Positions 54,913 through 63,559 of a stretch of 64,000 nucleotides of DNA are shown here, piece by piece. The translations under genes were made by a program, and so were the position numbers. The stretch is from an uncultured Pelagibacteraceae bacterium (lineage in GTDB: Bacteria; Pseudomonadota; Alphaproteobacteria; Pelagibacterales; Pelagibacteraceae), in assembly GCA_902531885.1 (NCBI GenBank), contig CACAFZ010000001.1:1-64000 (forward strand). The letters run 5' to 3'. Below the pieces are notes generated by a model. The model did no database searches, had not been told where the DNA came from, and was given only the letters and a program-made list of their open reading frames with translations. Positions within the stretch are counted from its first letter, which is position 1. Each line of letters starts with the position of its first letter.

Positions 54913-57109
54913 AAAAATATTAATTTATTTATTTTCTTTTATACTAATTTTATTTATTTCAATAATTTATTTAACAAAAATTGGATTTAAAACTGATAGA
55001 TTTAACCCACTAATACTCGAACAAATAAAAAAATATAATGAAAATTTGGATTTAGAAATAAAAAAAGTTCAAATATACTTAAATATCGAAGATATATTTA
55101 ATCCTAAATTAAAAATTCAAACCAATGAACCAATTATTAAGTCTAGAAATAATCAAATAAAAATTAGATTTATTAAAACATATGTTAATGTTTTCTCATT
55201 TTTTAGTACTGATTTTAATTTGAATAACGTTGTTCTTACAACAAGCGATAACAACATCAACGAATTAATATCAATAGCAGCATACTATATAAAACCTGAA
55301 TTAATAATTTTGAATAGTTTTATAAAAAAAGGGAAAGCAAATTTCTCTTTAGAAATAAATTTTAATGAAAATGGTGATGTAAAAAATGACTATAAGTTAA
55401 GTGGAAAAATAAAAGAGACAAAGATCATATTGCCTAACAAAAATATTTTAGAGAATGTTAATTTTGATTTTAAAAAAGAAAAAAATTACAATTTAAAAAA
55501 TACTGAGTTTAAATATAAAAATGTTAAATTTTTTTCAGATTTAATCATCATTAGTATTTTTAAAAGTATATTTGGCGTTGAAGGTGATTTAAGAAATGAA
55601 AAAACTTCTATTAAATCAAAAGTAATAACAAATTTTTTAGAGGAGGAACTAAATTTTATTCAAGAACAAGATATTGAAATTAAATCAATTAATAAATTTT
55701 CCCTTAAGCTAGATAATAATAAAATAAAAGATCTTAAGTTTACATCAAAGATCGACCTAGAAAATTTAAAAATAAATCTAAAACCTAGTTTAATAGATCA
55801 ATATATTAAAAATTATAATAAATTTGTTATGCTGAAAAATAATTCTATTGAAATTGATTACAATAAAGAAAATTTAAATATTAAAGGTAAAAGTAAATAT
55901 TCTTTAAAAGATAAAAATGATGAAATTATTTATGAACTTTCTAAAAAAAATAAAGAATATAAATTTAAAACAGACGTTAGTTTAAATAACAGTCATATTG
56001 TATTTAAATCTCTTTCTTATATAAAAAAAAATAAAAATCCTGCAAATATTAAATTAAGCGGAAATTACAAAAAAAGTAGGGGAATTGCTTTTGAAAAAAT
56101 TAATTATAATGAAGGAAAGAATAATCTTTATATTAATGATTTAAATTTTAACAAAAATCACAAGCTTATAAATGTAAGTGCTATTGATCTAAACTATACA
56201 AATACCAATGACAAAATTAATAAAATTAATTTAGAAGGAAAAGATAAAAAATATAAAATTATTGGTGAAGTATTTGATAGCAAAAAATTAATTGATGAAC
56301 TTTTAAAGAATAGCAGTAACAAATCTTTTATAGAAAATTTTAGTAATTTTGGCTCTGAGATAACTTTAGACATAGGAAAAGCCTATATAGATAATTTTTC
56401 TTATTTTAAAAATTTAAATGGAAAAATAAAATTTAGAGACAATGAAATTGTAAATTTAAATATTTCAGCTCTAGTAAATAACAATGATTTTTCTTACAAA
56501 ATTAAAACAGATAGTGACAAGACAAAAATAACAACTATCTATTTAGACCATCCTGAGCCTTTAGTAAAAAAATATAAATTTATTAAAGGATTTAAAGAAG
56601 GCAGTCTTGATTTCTATTCAGTTAAAAAGAATAATATTTCTAATTCAGAGCTGAAAATTTATAATTTTAAATTGCTTGAAATGCCTGTATTAACAAAAAT
56701 TTTAACTTTAGCTTCTCTTCAAGGTATAGCAGATATTTTAACAGGAGAAGGTATTAGATTTGATGAGTTTGACATGAAATTTACTAACAAAAAAGATGTA
56801 ATGATTATTGATGAGATTTATTCAATCGGACCTGCAATTTCACTATTGATGAGCGGTTATATTGAGAACAAAAAGTTAGTGAGCCTAAGAGGAACATTAG
56901 TTCCTGCAACAACAATTAATAAGACTATAGCCGCAATTCCTGTTTTAGGAGACATATTAATTGGGAAAAAAACTGGAGAGGGAGTATTTGGTGTTAGTTT
57001 TAAAATAAAAGGTCCGCCAAAAGATTTAAAAACAACTGTTAATCCTATAAAAACATTAACTCCTAGATTCATTACGAGAACATTGGAAAAAATAAAAAAA
57101 AATAATTAA
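54905..57109 (+). CDS. AsmA-like/YhdP-type C-terminal domain protein
   Basis: 734 residues with a single N-terminal membrane helix (ILIYLFSFILILFISIIYL) and a long repetitive beta-rich body, ending with a conserved block (GEGIRFDEFDMKFTNKKDVMIIDEI, SLLMSGYIENKKL, PVLGDILIGKKTGEGVFGVSFKIKG) typical of the AsmA/TamB/YhdP bridge-like family that moves phospholipids between membranes. Lys/Asn-rich. Its ATG overlaps the prfB stop by eight bases. Subfamily within AsmA-like proteins is uncertain. Confidence 0.8.
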   Translation: MIKKILIYLFSFILILFISIIYLTKIGFKTDRFNPLILEQIKKYNENLDLEIKKVQIYLNIEDIFNPKLKIQTNEPIIKSRNNQIKIRFIKTYVNVFSFFSTDFNLNNVVLTTSDNNINELISIAAYYIKPELIILNSFIKKGKANFSLEINFNENGDVKNDYKLSGKIKETKIILPNKNILENVNFDFKKEKNYNLKNTEFKYKNVKFFSDLIIISIFKSIFGVEGDLRNEKTSIKSKVITNFLEEELNFIQEQDIEIKSINKFSLKLDNNKIKDLKFTSKIDLENLKINLKPSLIDQYIKNYNKFVMLKNNSIEIDYNKENLNIKGKSKYSLKDKNDEIIYELSKKNKEYKFKTDVSLNNSHIVFKSLSYIKKNKNPANIKLSGNYKKSRGIAFEKINYNEGKNNLYINDLNFNKNHKLINVSAIDLNYTNTNDKINKINLEGKDKKYKIIGEVFDSKKLIDELLKNSSNKSFIENFSNFGSEITLDIGKAYIDNFSYFKNLNGKIKFRDNEIVNLNISALVNNNDFSYKIKTDSDKTKITTIYLDHPEPLVKKYKFIKGFKEGSLDFYSVKKNNISNSELKIYNFKLLEMPVLTKILTLASLQGIADILTGEGIRFDEFDMKFTNKKDVMIIDEIYSIGPAISLLMSGYIENKKLVSLRGTLVPATTINKTIAAIPVLGDILIGKKTGEGVFGVSFKIKGPPKDLKTTVNPIKTLTPRFITRTLEKIKKNN

Positions 57110-57114
57110 ATAAT

Positions 57115-57573
57115 TTATTTTATATTTAGAGAAAAATAACATGAATTTGGATCTATTTTATAATGTGCGAAAGGGTTACAAGTTTTAAACCCACACTTTT
57201 GAAACAACTTTCTAGCTGGTGCAAAAAAAGTACCCGATCCAGTTTCAATACTTATTTTTGTTATTTTTAATTTTTTTGCCTCAGTGATCAAATGATTGAT
57301 CATTTTAATACCAAATCCTTTTCCTCTAAAACTATCAGCTATCCTTATTGATTTAAATTCACCATGACCTTCATCAAGAAATTTTAAAGCACCACAACCA
57401 ACTAGTTTTTCATTTTCCCACAAACTCCAAAATTTAATACTAGGGATTTTTAATCCAGGAATATCCAAAACATGCGTACTACCCTCAGGTGAAACAGATC
57501 TCAGCTCAACAAAATGATTTATCAAAAGCTTATTTACTTGAGGATCATCAAAATTATTTTCTATTGATTTCAT
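57115..57573 (-). CDS. GNAT family N-acetyltransferase
   Basis: 152 residues from MKSIENNFDDPQV; an ATG at 57588 would add five residues, and a more distant one at 57696 runs into the divergent SRAP gene and adds a spurious hydrophobic stretch. The acetyl-CoA pyrophosphate loop is SFRGKGFGIKMINHLI, preceded by the beta-4 strand GEFKSIRIAD, and the last part KCGFKTCNPFAHYKIDPN resembles small-molecule GNATs such as YafP/ElaA types. Substrate unknown. Convergent with the AsmA-like gene, five bases between stops. Confidence 0.82.
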   Translation of the reverse strand: MKSIENNFDDPQVNKLLINHFVELRSVSPEGSTHVLDIPGLKIPSIKFWSLWENEKLVGCGALKFLDEGHGEFKSIRIADSFRGKGFGIKMINHLITEAKKLKITKISIETGSGTFFAPARKLFQKCGFKTCNPFAHYKIDPNSCYFSLNIK

Positions 57574-57631
57574 AATTTTGAAAAACATATAATCTATATT
57601 AAAATTAAACCAACAAATAAATGAGAATAGA

Positions 57632-58258
57632 ATGTGTGGAAGATATGTAATAACCAATCCTGTTTCTAAGACAAAAAAAATAGTTAAAACAGCCATTAAA
57701 GTAGAAGATAAACAAAATTATAATGCACATCCATATCAGAATCTACCAGTTATAAAGAAATATACCAATGGCAATACAATTGAAAATTTAAAGTGGGGCG
57801 TAATACCTTCGTGGGCAAAAAAAAAAGATTTTAAACCTTTAATTAATGCAAGATTAGAAACCATAGATGAAAAAGTATCTTTTAAAAAACTAATAAAATT
57901 ATCAAGATGTATTGCAGTTGCTGATGGATTTTATGAGTGGAAAAGAGAAGAAAAAAACAAAGTTCCTCACTATTTTACAAGAGAAGATAAAAAATTAATG
58001 TACATTGCTGCAATTTATGAGAATGAAGAATTTTGTTTAATCACAGAGCAAGCAAGTCAAAACATAAGTTTTGTACATTATAGGCAGCCAGTAATTCTTA
58101 ATGAAAGTGATATAAATAGATATCTTAATTTGGAATTAGATGGATCAAGCTTTTTAAAGTCGTGTAAAAAACCAAAATTAGATTTTTATAAAGTTTCTAA
58201 AGATGTAAACAAACCTACAAATAATAGTATTTCATTAATTCAAAAAGTTTCTGATTAA
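57632..58258 (+). CDS. SOS-response associated peptidase (SRAP, YedK/HMCES family)
   Basis: 208 residues beginning MCGRYV, in which C2 (after Met removal, C1) crosslinks to abasic sites in single-stranded DNA. Other hallmark residues: LINARLETIDEK (Asn), ADGFYEWKRE (Glu of FYEW), and HYRQPVIL (His; the usual RMP is RQP here). It protects stalled replication forks. Divergent from the GNAT gene with 58 bases between ATGs; convergent with the MBL-fold gene, overlapping four bases. No LexA box was evident. Confidence 0.92.
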   Translation: MCGRYVITNPVSKTKKIVKTAIKVEDKQNYNAHPYQNLPVIKKYTNGNTIENLKWGVIPSWAKKKDFKPLINARLETIDEKVSFKKLIKLSRCIAVADGFYEWKREEKNKVPHYFTREDKKLMYIAAIYENEEFCLITEQASQNISFVHYRQPVILNESDINRYLNLELDGSSFLKSCKKPKLDFYKVSKDVNKPTNNSISLIQKVSD

Positions 58259-59262
58259 AATTTACTCAAAACTTTTTCCAAAGTTTCTACTTGACCAATT
58301 TTAAAGATAATTGCATCATCCTGATGGTAGCCGTACTGATTAGAGGAATTTTTAAATCTTTTTCTAGGTTCCATGATTGGCTCTAAAGACAAAACAACAG
58401 TTCCCCAGTGCATTCCTAAAACTTTTTTGCTTTTTAAATCTTGTCCTATATTAAGTGCTTCTTCTGGATTGGTATGATAAATTGATTTATCTTTTATAGG
58501 GGCCATAGGAAAAAAATTATATGCGCCAATATTTATAAAGGTTAAATCGATCGGTCCATATTTTGCTCCAAGTTCTTTATAGATACTTCCATAACCAGTA
58601 TCACATGCAAAGAAAAATTTTTTACCTTTGTACTCAATTAAGAAGCTTCCCCACAATGTTTTGTTGGTATCCCAAAGACTTCTTTTCGACCAGTGTACTG
58701 CAGGCAGAAATGTTATTTTGACATCATTAATTTTTACTTCATCATACCAGTCTAGTTCATTGACATCGTTAAAACCGTTTTTTGAAAAGTACTTTCCAAG
58801 CTTCAAGGCAGTAGCAACTTTAGCTTTTTTATAGGGAAATCTTTGTATTGTTCTTGTGCTAAGATGATCATAATGATTGTGAGTCAAAAGAAATAAATCA
58901 ATATTAGGTAACTCATTTAAATTTATAGCTGGATCAGTAAATCTTTTAGGACCAAATATTAAAGGTCCCATATTGTTTTCAAAGACTGGATCAGTGATTA
59001 TAGTTGTATTTCCTAACTTTATCAAAAATGTTGCATGGCCGATCCATAGTATGTAATCATTATTTTTGTTATCTTGCAGGGATTTTATTACTTCATTTTT
59101 TTCAATCACATGATCTTTAGGAACAGTCATGTTTAGCTTCTTTTTTTCTTTATTAAATATTTTATAACTCCAATTAAATTTCATGTCTCTTTTTGGAGAT
59201 CCTTCAGGATTTCTAAAAGTTCCATCAGGCAGATGATGATAAGGTTTAGTTTCCATAGACAT
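58255..59262 (-). CDS. MBL-fold metallohydrolase, NAPE-PLD-like
   Basis: 335 residues. Metal motif THNHYDHLS (His-x-His-x-Asp-His), then AVHWSKRSLWDTNKTLWGSF, the Asp in FACDTGYG, and HWGT near the end, as in NAPE-hydrolysing phospholipase D and its bacterial relatives, which may act on phospholipids. In the same frame upstream of the ATG, 59263-59319 encodes RKIILILLILFIYNINL, a hydrophobic segment with no ATG, GTG or TTG; it would make a signal peptide or anchor if translation begins at ATT 59319-59317. The 5' neighbour is purK. Confidence 0.82.
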   Translation of the reverse strand: MSMETKPYHHLPDGTFRNPEGSPKRDMKFNWSYKIFNKEKKKLNMTVPKDHVIEKNEVIKSLQDNKNNDYILWIGHATFLIKLGNTTIITDPVFENNMGPLIFGPKRFTDPAINLNELPNIDLFLLTHNHYDHLSTRTIQRFPYKKAKVATALKLGKYFSKNGFNDVNELDWYDEVKINDVKITFLPAVHWSKRSLWDTNKTLWGSFLIEYKGKKFFFACDTGYGSIYKELGAKYGPIDLTFINIGAYNFFPMAPIKDKSIYHTNPEEALNIGQDLKSKKVLGMHWGTVVLSLEPIMEPRKRFKNSSNQYGYHQDDAIIFKIGQVETLEKVLSKF

Positions 59263-59334
59263 TAAATTTATATTATAAATAAATAGAATTAATAATATTA
59301 ATATAATTTTTCTTACAATATAATGTAAATTATT

Positions 59335-60384
59335 TTATTGATTTTTCAGAGTGGTTAAATGTCCCATTTTTCTTTTTGACTTAATTTCTTTTTTTAAATA
59401 GTCAAAGAAAAACTCATTATCTAAATACTTTCTTTTTCTATAATTTATAATATTTTCACCTAATATATTGATCATTTCTGCATTATATAATTTTTTAACT
59501 GGAATTTTTTCTAACTTGCATACTGCTCTTATGTGATTTTCAAATTGACTTATATTATGTGAATTAATAGTTAGATGGCCTGAATTGTGAACTCTAGGCG
59601 CAATTTCATTAACATACAAATTTTCATTTTTATCTATAAAAAATTCAACACACATAGTTCCAATAAAATCTAAATCATCAGCTATCATTTTTGCCCATTC
59701 TTTTGATTTTTCTGTTAATTCTTTGTTAATTTGTGAAGGTATTCTCGATGTTTTAAGTATTTGGTCTTCATGTATGTTTTCAATTGGTTCATAAATTTCA
59801 AAAGATTCTGGACCAAATCTTGTCAATATAACTGAAATTTCTTTTTTAAGTTTAACTAACTTTTCTAGAATATATTCTTTTTTAAAATCAATGTTTAAAT
59901 TTTCTACTTCATTTATTGAATTAATTTTAAATTGACCTTTTCCATCGTACCCAAATCTAGAAGTTTTAAGAATTCCAGGCAACAAGTCTTCATTGACTGT
60001 TAGATCATCTATTTTATTTATTGATACATATTGGGTAGTATTTAAATTTAATTTATTGATTAAATCTTTTTCTAAAAGTCGATTTTGAATTATTCTATTT
60101 ATACTTGGCTTTGGTAATACAGGTTTAATTTTACTAATTTGATTTAATGTTTCAAAAGGAATATTTTCAAATTCAAAAGTTACTACATCCACACAATCGA
60201 TAAAATATTTTATTTTTTCCTCATTATTATAATTTCCATAAATAAATTCATTTGAAAAATTTTTTGCTGGTGCATTTTCTTCATCAGAAAAAACAACAGT
60301 TTTAATATTTAATTTTTTTGCAGAAGAAGCCAACATACTACCCAGTTGACCTCCACCAATAATACCAAGAACAGCATTAGCCAT
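59335..60384 (-). CDS. purK: N5-carboxyaminoimidazole ribonucleotide synthase
   Basis: 349 residues, ATP-grasp enzyme carboxylating AIR. N-terminus VLGIIGGGQLGSML is diagnostic; the ATP-grasp part includes LKTSRFGYDGKGQF and YVNEIAPRVHNSGHLT (the metal-binding Glu and Asn). Partner of PurE directly upstream, one base apart. Loss of the carboxylating PurE class is not involved: purK plus class I PurE is the bacterial route. Confidence 0.94.
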   Translation of the reverse strand: MANAVLGIIGGGQLGSMLASSAKKLNIKTVVFSDEENAPAKNFSNEFIYGNYNNEEKIKYFIDCVDVVTFEFENIPFETLNQISKIKPVLPKPSINRIIQNRLLEKDLINKLNLNTTQYVSINKIDDLTVNEDLLPGILKTSRFGYDGKGQFKINSINEVENLNIDFKKEYILEKLVKLKKEISVILTRFGPESFEIYEPIENIHEDQILKTSRIPSQINKELTEKSKEWAKMIADDLDFIGTMCVEFFIDKNENLYVNEIAPRVHNSGHLTINSHNISQFENHIRAVCKLEKIPVKKLYNAEMINILGENIINYRKRKYLDNEFFFDYLKKEIKSKRKMGHLTTLKNQ

Positions 60385-60385
60385 T

Positions 60386-60880
60386 TTATTTAGGTTTTTT
60401 CTTTACAGATTTTGTTTGTTTTGATCTCCAGCTAATTAAATTTTTTCTAATATTTTTATCTTTAATTGAAAAAATAGATGCTGAAAACAAAGCAGCATTT
60501 ATTGCACCATCTTTTCCTATTGCCACTGTTCCAACTGGAATTCCCTTCGGCATTTGTGCAATTGATAAAAGACTATCAAGACCTTTTAATTTTTTACTTT
60601 CAATTGGTACGCCTATTACAGGAATTCTTGTTAGAGCAGCTATCATGCCAGGCAAATGAGCTGATCCACCGGCACCTGCAATTATCAAGCCTATGTTTTT
60701 CTTCTCAGCGTTTCTTGCAAATTCATACATTCTTTTTGGAGTCCTGTGCGCTGATACTATTTTTGTCTCGAATTTTATTTTTAGTAATTTTAAAACTTTT
60801 TCGCAAAATTTCATAGTTTTATAGTCCGATTGACTTCCCATGACTATTGCCACTTTTGGACTAGAATAATTTGAAGACAT
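60386..60880 (-). CDS. purE: N5-carboxyaminoimidazole ribonucleotide mutase
   Basis: 164 residues. Substrate-binding [26 protein letters not shown] with the catalytic His, and [13 protein letters not shown] give class I PurE. It converts N5-CAIR to CAIR. Normal length. First gene of purE-purK, divergent from the M19-like gene with a 49-base gap. Confidence 0.95.
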   Translation of the reverse strand: MSSNYSSPKVAIVMGSQSDYKTMKFCEKVLKLLKIKFETKIVSAHRTPKRMYEFARNAEKKNIGLIIAGAGGSAHLPGMIAALTRIPVIGVPIESKKLKGLDSLLSIAQMPKGIPVGTVAIGKDGAINAALFSASIFSIKDKNIRKNLISWRSKQTKSVKKKPK

Positions 60881-60929
60881 TTTTATCTTTTAATATCAAA
60901 AAACTATCTACTATTATATAAATTAATTT

Positions 60930-61901
60930 ATGAATTATAAAATCGATAACCTCCAATATTGTAAATGGAATAGAGAAGTATTTAAAATTAATAGAGAAGC
61001 CAATTTAGATGCGGTGCATGTCACAGTTGTTTATCATGAGGATTATGATGAGTTTTTAAAAAGGATTGAAGAATGGAAAAAACACTTTGATGAAAATTCA
61101 GATCTTATATTTCATGGAAAGGATTACAAAGATATTGAAAAAGCAAAAAAAGAAAACAAAACTTCAATTTTCTTTGGATTTCAGAATTGCTCGCCTATTG
61201 AAGATAATATAAATTTAGTAGAAAAAGTTCATGAGCAAGGCTGTAGATTTATGCAACTCACATATAACAACCAATCTTTACTAGCCACTGGTTGTTATGA
61301 AAAAAATGATAGCGGCGTTACAAATTTTGGAAAAGAAGTAATTAAAGAAATGAACAGAGTAGGTATCGTAGTTGATATGTCGCATTCAGCAGAAAAAAGT
61401 ACATTTGATGCAATCGAAATAAGTGAAAAACCAATTGCAATTACTCATGCGAACCCATCTTTTTGGTATGATGCAAAAAGAAATAAATCTAAAGAACTTT
61501 TAAAAGCGTTATCAGAAAGTGGTGGAATGCTTGGACTCTCTCTTTATCCACATCATTTATTAGATAACAGTAATTGCTCTCTAGAAAATTTCTGTGAAAT
61601 GACTGCTAAAGTTGCAGAAATTATGGGTGTAGAAAATATAGGAATAGGATCAGATCTATGTTTAAACCAACCAGACAGTGTAGTTGAATGGATGAGAAAT
61701 GGAACATGGACTAAAACAAAAAATTTTGGAGAAGGAACAAAAAAAAACTCAGGTTTTCCAAAACAACCCGAATGGTTTGAAGATGCTAGAGGATTTTATA
61801 ATTTAGAAAATGGTTTAAAAAAAACCGGTTTCAGTGAAAATGAAGTAAATGGTATTTTAGGAAACAATTGGTTTAATTTTTATAAGGAAATTAATAAATG
61901 A
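60930..61901 (+). CDS. M19 membrane-dipeptidase-like protein with altered metal site
   Basis: 323 residues with the M19 TIM-barrel: H152 in VVDMSHSAEKS, H173 in AITHANPSF and D242 in GIGSDLC are the conserved second-metal and active-site residues. The first-metal HxD near the N-terminus is replaced (IDNLQYC, where DgHnD is expected), and the bridging Glu is Q85 (FGFQNCSP). So it is a subfamily that may bind one metal or none and may not be a dipeptidase. No signal peptide, so probably cytosolic. Overlaps the next gene as ATGA, suggesting a shared function with it. Confidence 0.78.
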   Translation: MNYKIDNLQYCKWNREVFKINREANLDAVHVTVVYHEDYDEFLKRIEEWKKHFDENSDLIFHGKDYKDIEKAKKENKTSIFFGFQNCSPIEDNINLVEKVHEQGCRFMQLTYNNQSLLATGCYEKNDSGVTNFGKEVIKEMNRVGIVVDMSHSAEKSTFDAIEISEKPIAITHANPSFWYDAKRNKSKELLKALSESGGMLGLSLYPHHLLDNSNCSLENFCEMTAKVAEIMGVENIGIGSDLCLNQPDSVVEWMRNGTWTKTKNFGEGTKKNSGFPKQPEWFEDARGFYNLENGLKKTGFSENEVNGILGNNWFNFYKEINK

Positions 61902-63559
61902 AAATAGAATTAAGAGACCCAAATACAATTATGAAACTGTCTAGACTTGGATCTTTTCACCAATCTAAACTTTCTTTTTTAAGATCTTTTCTTAATGAAT
62001 TTAAAGACTGGGAATACAAAAGAGACTTATTTGAATTAGATGAAAATGGTTTTGGAAAAGCAATTTATTCTTTTAATAAAAATAATAAAATTTATTCACT
62101 ACTTTGTTTTTCTAATTATATTAAAGATGAAGATAGATCAGATAGAGTTATAGCTACAAAATGGGATGCTGCCTTTGTTCTGCATGATGGTATGCCAGAA
62201 AAAAAAGATATTGAGCGTTTATATCAAAATGTTCCAAAACAAGAAATTGGAAGAGTTTCATATAAAGAGTTAAGTCTTTCAAGAGCAAACAAGTCAGTTA
62301 GAATATTTAATCATGTAGTTGAAAGTTTATCTGTTGGGAAGCAACCAGATAAAAAAAAATTATCAGAAGTAGGGTACCTTTATAGAACTACAGCTGTTTA
62401 CGGATCAGGAAAATTTGGTTTGGCAGATCGTTTTAGATTAAAAAATAGAGAAGAGATCAATGGACCTTTTCGACTTGAGATGATGTTAGTTTATCTCGTT
62501 AGGCAATTTACATTCGATCAAGTTAATCATATAGCTAAATTAAAAAATCCAAACAAAGCTATAGAACTTGACAAAGAAATTTGCCGAAATCTTGGAATAG
62601 GAAATTCAACTGGATTGGGCATGGCACCTTTTATAATTAACCATCCTACACTTTTAAATAATTGGATTTTAGCTAGGGAAACAGCACTAAAAAAAATAAG
62701 AGAAATACAGAAAGTTAAATCAAATGATAAAGATTTATTCTTAAATTGCTTAAAAAGATCTTTAAATAATATTACAACTTGGAACTCTGATAGTGAATTT
62801 CAAAAAAATAAAATTAATCAATTATTATCTGATCTGAATAAATTTATTAATTTTATAGAAAATGAGTTTGATTTTAATCAAGAATATGTATTTAACAAAA
62901 TATACCTTTGGATTGAATCAAATCTTAAAGACGAATGTATTGAGTATATAGTCTCAATTATGATGGAGCCTTATGAACAAATTACAAATCCATTAGTTAA
63001 AAAAATGAGCTCCGATGAGGAAAAATATTTTAATATACCAGCCGATAGAACAATTTTTGATTTAAGAGGAATTTTAGAAAAAAATTATAAAAATATTATA
63101 AAGATAGATTTTAATGATAAAGAAAATAACAAATTTTTTTGGTTTGTTTCTAAGAACAAAGAGGAACCAAGGTTGGCGGACAGATATTTAGAAGAAGGTC
63201 ATGAGTTAGAACAACCATTAGCAATAGCTAGAGATATAAAAAAATTACATGAAAGAATTTCAAATGAAAAAAACTCATGCACTATAGCTAATTTTTTAAT
63301 AGAAAATAATGATCTAAGACACATTGTTAGAAGAGCATTTATAATTGAAAAATTTCCATACTCTGAAATTCAAGACAATATTATCGGATCCAAATTGATT
63401 CCTATAGACATGTTAAGATTGAAGCTATCCTTTTTTGGAGCACTAAAGTTTGATCCAAGATCTGATAAATGGCTGAGAATTACAATGTTTCAAGGGGCCC
63501 CTCTCCCTTATGAACTTAAAAAATTTAACGACCACTGGATATATAATTCTATAAATTAA
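61898..63559 (+). CDS. Uncharacterised 553-residue protein coupled to M19-like gene
   Basis: I do not recognise a family. Mainly helical, cytosolic, no signal peptide or membrane segment. Visible features: an N-terminal HQSKLSFLRSFLNEFKDWEYKRD, a probably conserved central block LYRTTAVYGSGKFGLADRFRL with GPFRLEMMLVYLVRQFTFDQVNHI (about 165-225), then NLGIGNSTGLGMAPFIINHP (about 230-250), and a C-terminal block EPRLADRYLEEGHELEQPLAIARDI (about 420-445). The Gly-rich GIGNSTGLGMAPF could bind a nucleotide or phosphate, but this is a guess. Start overlaps the dipeptidase-like stop by four bases; the next gene follows with no gap. Confidence 0.8.
   Translation: MKIELRDPNTIMKLSRLGSFHQSKLSFLRSFLNEFKDWEYKRDLFELDENGFGKAIYSFNKNNKIYSLLCFSNYIKDEDRSDRVIATKWDAAFVLHDGMPEKKDIERLYQNVPKQEIGRVSYKELSLSRANKSVRIFNHVVESLSVGKQPDKKKLSEVGYLYRTTAVYGSGKFGLADRFRLKNREEINGPFRLEMMLVYLVRQFTFDQVNHIAKLKNPNKAIELDKEICRNLGIGNSTGLGMAPFIINHPTLLNNWILARETALKKIREIQKVKSNDKDLFLNCLKRSLNNITTWNSDSEFQKNKINQLLSDLNKFINFIENEFDFNQEYVFNKIYLWIESNLKDECIEYIVSIMMEPYEQITNPLVKKMSSDEEKYFNIPADRTIFDLRGILEKNYKNIIKIDFNDKENNKFFWFVSKNKEEPRLADRYLEEGHELEQPLAIARDIKKLHERISNEKNSCTIANFLIENNDLRHIVRRAFIIEKFPYSEIQDNIIGSKLIPIDMLRLKLSFFGALKFDPRSDKWLRITMFQGAPLPYELKKFNDHWIYNSIN

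Noticed and set aside
57574-57696. Longer N-terminus for the GNAT gene from the ATG at 57696
   Set aside because: Overlaps the divergent SRAP gene, whose MCGRY start is fixed by its catalytic Cys.
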